DNA from: Acinetobacter chinensis
GTDB taxonomy: Bacteria; Pseudomonadota; Gammaproteobacteria; Pseudomonadales; Moraxellaceae
DNA length: 64,000 bases
Assembly: GCF_002165375.2 (NCBI RefSeq)
Contig: NZ_CP032134.1
Coordinates: forward strand, 2,976,001-3,040,000
Reading direction: 5' to 3'
Below the pieces are notes generated by a model that made no database searches, had not been told where the DNA came from, and was given only the letters and a program-made list of their open reading frames with translations. This document shows positions 61,336 through 64,000 of the stretch, one piece after another; the first letter of the stretch is position 1, and every line of letters begins with the position of its first letter. Position numbers and translations under genes: made by a program.

Positions 61336-61366
61336 TAAAAAAATCCCAGTCAAGGCTGGGATTTTT
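61336..61366. terminator. Terminator between the lipoprotein and thioesterase genes (convergent)
   Basis: AAAATCCCAG-TCAAGG-CTGGGATTTT, flanked by A and T runs. Confidence 0.88.
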
Positions 61367-61380
61367 CAGATCAACTGATC

Positions 61381-61803
61381 TTATGCATTCTGTGATTCAG
61401 CATATTTCAGTTTTACTTCTTCAGGAATCTGACGTTTGTTGCCTGCAACATCCACTGCAACAAAGGTGAATACACCCGCAGTCACACGTTTAGCTTCCCG
61501 CGAACTGTCATGACTGTCCCAGACCTCAATCTGCATCTGAATTGAAGTATTTCCCACTTTCAGAATTTTTGTGTAGCAGCTGATCACATCGCCAACTTTA
61601 ACTGGAACCAGGAAAGTCATCTGATTGATTGAAATTGTTGCACAGCGTCCTTTACTGAAGCGTTCTGCGTGAATCGCTCCTGCAAGGTCCATCTGTGACA
61701 CAATCCATCCACCAAATACATCACCACTCCAGTTGGTATCCGCAGGCATTGCAATCGTTTGAAGGGATAAGGTTCCTTCAGGTTTTACATGAGCTTCTGA
61801 CAC
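61381..61803 (-). CDS. YciA-type acyl-CoA thioesterase
   Basis: 140 residues from a GTG at 61803, with GGAG five bases upstream; a GTG two codons earlier would leave no room for a site. Hotdog-fold core with NWSGDVFGGWIVSQMDLAG and TFVAVDVAGNKR. YciA hydrolyses a wide range of acyl-CoAs, freeing CoA. Two GTG candidates make the exact start less certain. Confidence 0.88.
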   Translation of the reverse strand: MSEAHVKPEGTLSLQTIAMPADTNWSGDVFGGWIVSQMDLAGAIHAERFSKGRCATISINQMTFLVPVKVGDVISCYTKILKVGNTSIQMQIEVWDSHDSSREAKRVTAGVFTFVAVDVAGNKRQIPEEVKLKYAESQNA

Positions 61804-61823
61804 ATTCACTCCAGTCTTTCACA

Positions 61824-62255
61824 TTATTTTGAGACATTCAGCTGCTGATCCAGCCATTGCTGTAGCTGTGGGGATCTAAGCGCACCGCTTATTCTAGCAA
61901 CTTCCGTGGTTTTATTCATTAAGACCAGGGTAGGAATACTTCTGACATTGAATGCGCTGCTCAGGCGTGGATTGGCTTCTGTATCAATTTTGGCAAAAAT
62001 CACATGCGGATTATGCTTTGCCACTTCAGCAAAATGGGGTGCCATCATTTTGCATGGACCACACCATTCTGCCCATAAATCAATCAGCACAGGTAAATCA
62101 CTGTTACTGATAAAATTACTGAAATTCTGTTCATTCAGTTCAATCGGTGCCAGCGGAATCAGGGGCTGATGACACTGACCGCAGGCAGGACCTGATTCAA
62201 TTTTATCTTCCGGTACTCTGTTTTTTGCACCGCAGGCAGGACAGACAATAATCAT
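61824..62255 (-). CDS. trxC: Thioredoxin 2
   Basis: 143 residues. An N-terminal zinc knuckle (CPACGAKNRVP ... CGQCHQPL) is followed by a thioredoxin domain with WCGPC at about 66-70. Zinc-containing thioredoxin active under oxidative stress. Overlaps the hydrolase gene by 4 bp (ATGA). Confidence 0.94.
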   Translation of the reverse strand: MIIVCPACGAKNRVPEDKIESGPACGQCHQPLIPLAPIELNEQNFSNFISNSDLPVLIDLWAEWCGPCKMMAPHFAEVAKHNPHVIFAKIDTEANPRLSSAFNVRSIPTLVLMNKTTEVARISGALRSPQLQQWLDQQLNVSK

Positions 62256-63151
62256 TCACCCACTCCAATATGTTCATGTAAGAAATCTAATTGGGTCGAA
62301 ATTGCTTTTTCCAACCATTGTCCATGATAAATTTCAAAATGCTTCATATCCCATTCATGATACTGCACAAAGGGTGCAATATTGGTTGCCGTTTCACGAC
62401 TGGACTCAATGGAAATCAGGCTGTCCTGACGAGCGGCAATAAACAGCACAGGAATACTGATTTTACGGACATCCTGAATCGGTCGGTAACGGATTAAATG
62501 AAAGAAAACCCGGGCAGGAATTTCCCCGCTCCAGTAAAAATCAGGATGGACAATGGACATATACCCCTGATAACTGTCCTGAGTCGGTATAAAACACAGC
62601 TCATTCCGGGCAACAACTGGAAGTTTTCTGGGGGACATACCGACTTTGGCGCCCATATAATCCTGACTTGAAACTTTTAAAGCTCTAGGCAACTGCTGAA
62701 TCGGATACAGCTTTGCACTTTCAGCACCATCCACAAATGGAATCTGCGCGATCACCGCCTGAACATTCTTTAATTCAGAAGCCAGATCCAGTACATACCC
62801 ACCGCTTAAGGATGTTCCCCATAGCACAATGCGCCTGTTATCAATGGACTTTCTTTCAGCCACATGAGCAATCATGGTCCGCCAGTCTTCGAGCTGTGCT
62901 TTTAAGGACACCAGTTCGCGTGGTCGTCCGGTACTCCCACCCCAGTAACGGTAATCAAACAGCACCACTGCATAACCTGCCTGGGCAAAACGCTTTGCAT
63001 ACTGAACCAGTCTGAACTGACGCAATGCAGCAAGACCATGCGCCATAATAATGACAGCAGGCTTTTTTACAGCAACCGGACGATAAAAATCGGCTGCTAT
63101 CACTTCCTGTTCAGACTTCACATACAATGGTTCAACTGTATAAGAATGCAT
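62252..63151 (-). CDS. Alpha/beta hydrolase
   Basis: 299 residues. Nucleophile elbow GTSLSGG (Ser around 114-116), oxyanion region AHGLAALRQFR near the start, then IAARQDS with the acidic residue, and a histidine near HFEIYHGQW at the C-terminal. Related to the dienelactone hydrolase / YcjY group. Substrate unknown. Coupled with trxC. Confidence 0.85.
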   Translation of the reverse strand: MHSYTVEPLYVKSEQEVIAADFYRPVAVKKPAVIIMAHGLAALRQFRLVQYAKRFAQAGYAVVLFDYRYWGGSTGRPRELVSLKAQLEDWRTMIAHVAERKSIDNRRIVLWGTSLSGGYVLDLASELKNVQAVIAQIPFVDGAESAKLYPIQQLPRALKVSSQDYMGAKVGMSPRKLPVVARNELCFIPTQDSYQGYMSIVHPDFYWSGEIPARVFFHLIRYRPIQDVRKISIPVLFIAARQDSLISIESSRETATNIAPFVQYHEWDMKHFEIYHGQWLEKAISTQLDFLHEHIGVGE

Positions 63152-63272
63152 ACGCGCTCCATTGCGTTATTTTATGTTTATAATCGCGATAAAATTTCAA
63201 TACATTCAGCTCTGAATTCAGCTTAATGCTATCATAAGCATAATTCTATTCTTTCCATAATGGAGTGACAAA

Positions 63273-63608
63273 ATGAGCGAAAATGTTGGCTTTGCAGGTC
63301 AAATTGGTCCTGAACATGTAGAACAGGTTGTCGAAAAAGGCTTTAAATCCATTATCAATAACCGTCCAGATATGGAAGGTGGTTCAGAGCAGCCAACCAG
63401 TGCACAGATTGAAGAAGCATCCCGTACTGCAGGACTCGATTATGTCTATCAACCGGTTGTTGCAGGACAGATCACTGAAGTTGATGTCCGTACATTTGCC
63501 AATCATTTCAATGAGCTGCCAAAGCCAGTACTGATGTTCTGTCGTACAGGCAACCGTTCAAACAATCTCTACCAGCTGGCAAAACAGATGGATCTGCTGG
63601 ATGATTAA
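63273..63608 (+). CDS. DUF442 (TIGR01244) phosphatase/sulfurtransferase-like protein, cytosolic
   Basis: 111 residues. The fold is that of the dual-specificity-phosphatase-like domain of beta-lactamase-hydrolase-like proteins such as Blh/BigR partners; the active loop is CRTGNRS (Cys90). No signal peptide. GGAG lies near the start. The next gene encodes a second member of the family and overlaps this one by 8 bp. Confidence 0.85.
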   Translation: MSENVGFAGQIGPEHVEQVVEKGFKSIINNRPDMEGGSEQPTSAQIEEASRTAGLDYVYQPVVAGQITEVDVRTFANHFNELPKPVLMFCRTGNRSNNLYQLAKQMDLLDD

Positions 63609-64000
63609 GCCGTTTTTACAGGCCTGCTGTTTCAGTCTTTTTATTTGCAGTTCCATGACGCCAGTTCTGGCGGAATCCGCAGCACTCAGCACAGCACTGA
63701 CTCAGAATGTCAGTGTTTCAGGAAAAATGACTGAAGATAAATTCAGAGTCTTGCTGAGCCAGGGTTTCAGATCCGTGATTGTAAACCGTCCTGATCAGGA
63801 ACCCGGTAATACCGTAACCGTTTATGCGCTGCGCAATATTGCAGAAAAGAAACAGGTCAGTGTAATTTACCAGCCTGTCCAGAGCGGTAAAATTTCTCCG
63901 ACAGACGTCACAGAGTTTGCACGTTATTATCATGAATTACCTAAACCTATTCTGATGATATGTAACAGCGGTTCCAGATCAAGTCAGCTGTTTCATCAGG
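63601..64000 (+). CDS. Second DUF442-family protein, exported, cut by the window edge
   Basis: Open from an ATG at 63601 to the edge, 133 complete codons. It has an N-terminal signal peptide (CCFSLFICSSMTPVLA, cleavage near VLA-ES), absent from the first copy, and a similar core with SVIVNRPDQEPGN and the loop CNSGSRS (Cys121). It begins 8 bp before the end of the first copy, so the two are made together, one for the cytosol and one for the periplasm. The true C-terminus lies outside. Confidence 0.82.
   Translation, partial: MIKPFLQACCFSLFICSSMTPVLAESAALSTALTQNVSVSGKMTEDKFRVLLSQGFRSVIVNRPDQEPGNTVTVYALRNIAEKKQVSVIYQPVQSGKISPTDVTEFARYYHELPKPILMICNSGSRSSQLFHQ

Noticed and set aside
1..64000. 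tRNA, rRNA, CRISPR arrays, insertion sequences or prophage
   Set aside because: No tRNA-like cloverleaf, regularly spaced repeats, transposase or integrase motifs were noticed while reading; a dedicated scan was not possible.

Overview
The window looks like chromosome of a gammaproteobacterium of the Moraxellaceae, most probably Acinetobacter. This is an inference from gene content and order (rapZ-ptsO-darP, panBC-folK-pcnB, rlmN-pilW-rodZ-ispG-hisS-yfgM-bamB, leuS-lptE-holA, rhodanese-grxC-secB), from the moderate G+C content and from a strong preference for CAG over CAA glutamine codons. No search could be run. No rRNA, tRNA, insertion sequence, prophage or CRISPR array was seen. Most of the window is housekeeping core, with accessory material at the left edge, around 26.5-28.8 kb and at the right edge.

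Left edge (1-7.0 kb): a three-gene leftward unit encodes a ceramidase-fold amidase with all its catalytic motifs but no export signal, an FAD-dependent lactone/alditol-oxidase-like enzyme and a fold-type III PLP enzyme of the D-threonine aldolase / D-amino-acid deaminase group (cut by the window edge). A divergent AraC-type regulator follows across a 13-bp perfect inverted repeat, then an acyl-CoA synthetase. Read together, these could form a pathway that takes apart an N-acyl-2-amino-1,3-diol such as ceramide. This is the main candidate for an undescribed system.

7.1-13.8 kb: leftward cell-regulation, vitamin and RNA genes: rapZ, a PTS HPr-like protein and darP; panC, panB, folK and pcnB; mazG and a ComEA-like helix-hairpin-helix protein. 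An SDR dehydrogenase lies rightward at 13.9 kb. 14.8-24.1 kb: der, bamB, yfgM, hisS, ispG, rodZ, pilW, rlmN and ndk, all leftward. They cover ribosome assembly, outer-membrane biogenesis, cell shape, type IV pili, isoprenoids and nucleotides. 24.2-28.6 kb: iscX, a PAP2 phosphatase next to a GT4 glycosyltransferase, a secreted protein of unknown function and a divergent orphan membrane protein.

28.6-32.1 kb: ilvI-ilvN-ilvC for branched-chain amino acids, with a diverged second copy of the ilvC tail and terminator just beyond ilvC. 32.4-37.7 kb: a possible small gene, a DUF4124 protein, leuS (mosaic codon use in its centre), REP-like repeats, lptE and holA. 37.8-42.6 kb: a MacA-MacB-NodT tripartite export operon. 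42.7-53 kb: a Sel1-repeat protein, fabI, a YccA-type membrane protein, orn, rsgA, rhodanese-grxC-secB, an ada-alkB alkylation-repair pair, a cytochrome b562-like protein and coaBC. 53-64 kb: radC, a bestrophin channel, rnm, yciB, yciI, a YgiM-like stub, mnmC, a rhodanese, yajQ, a DUF4442 protein, a SnoaL-like lipoprotein, a YciA-type thioesterase, trxC, an alpha/beta hydrolase, and a tandem pair of DUF442 phosphatase/sulfurtransferase-like proteins, the second exported and cut by the window edge.

Non-ATG starts recur (TTG for pcnB, pilW, ilvI and mnmC; GTG for the YibN-like gene, coaBC and the YciA-like gene). They are called here from ribosome binding sites and family N-termini.
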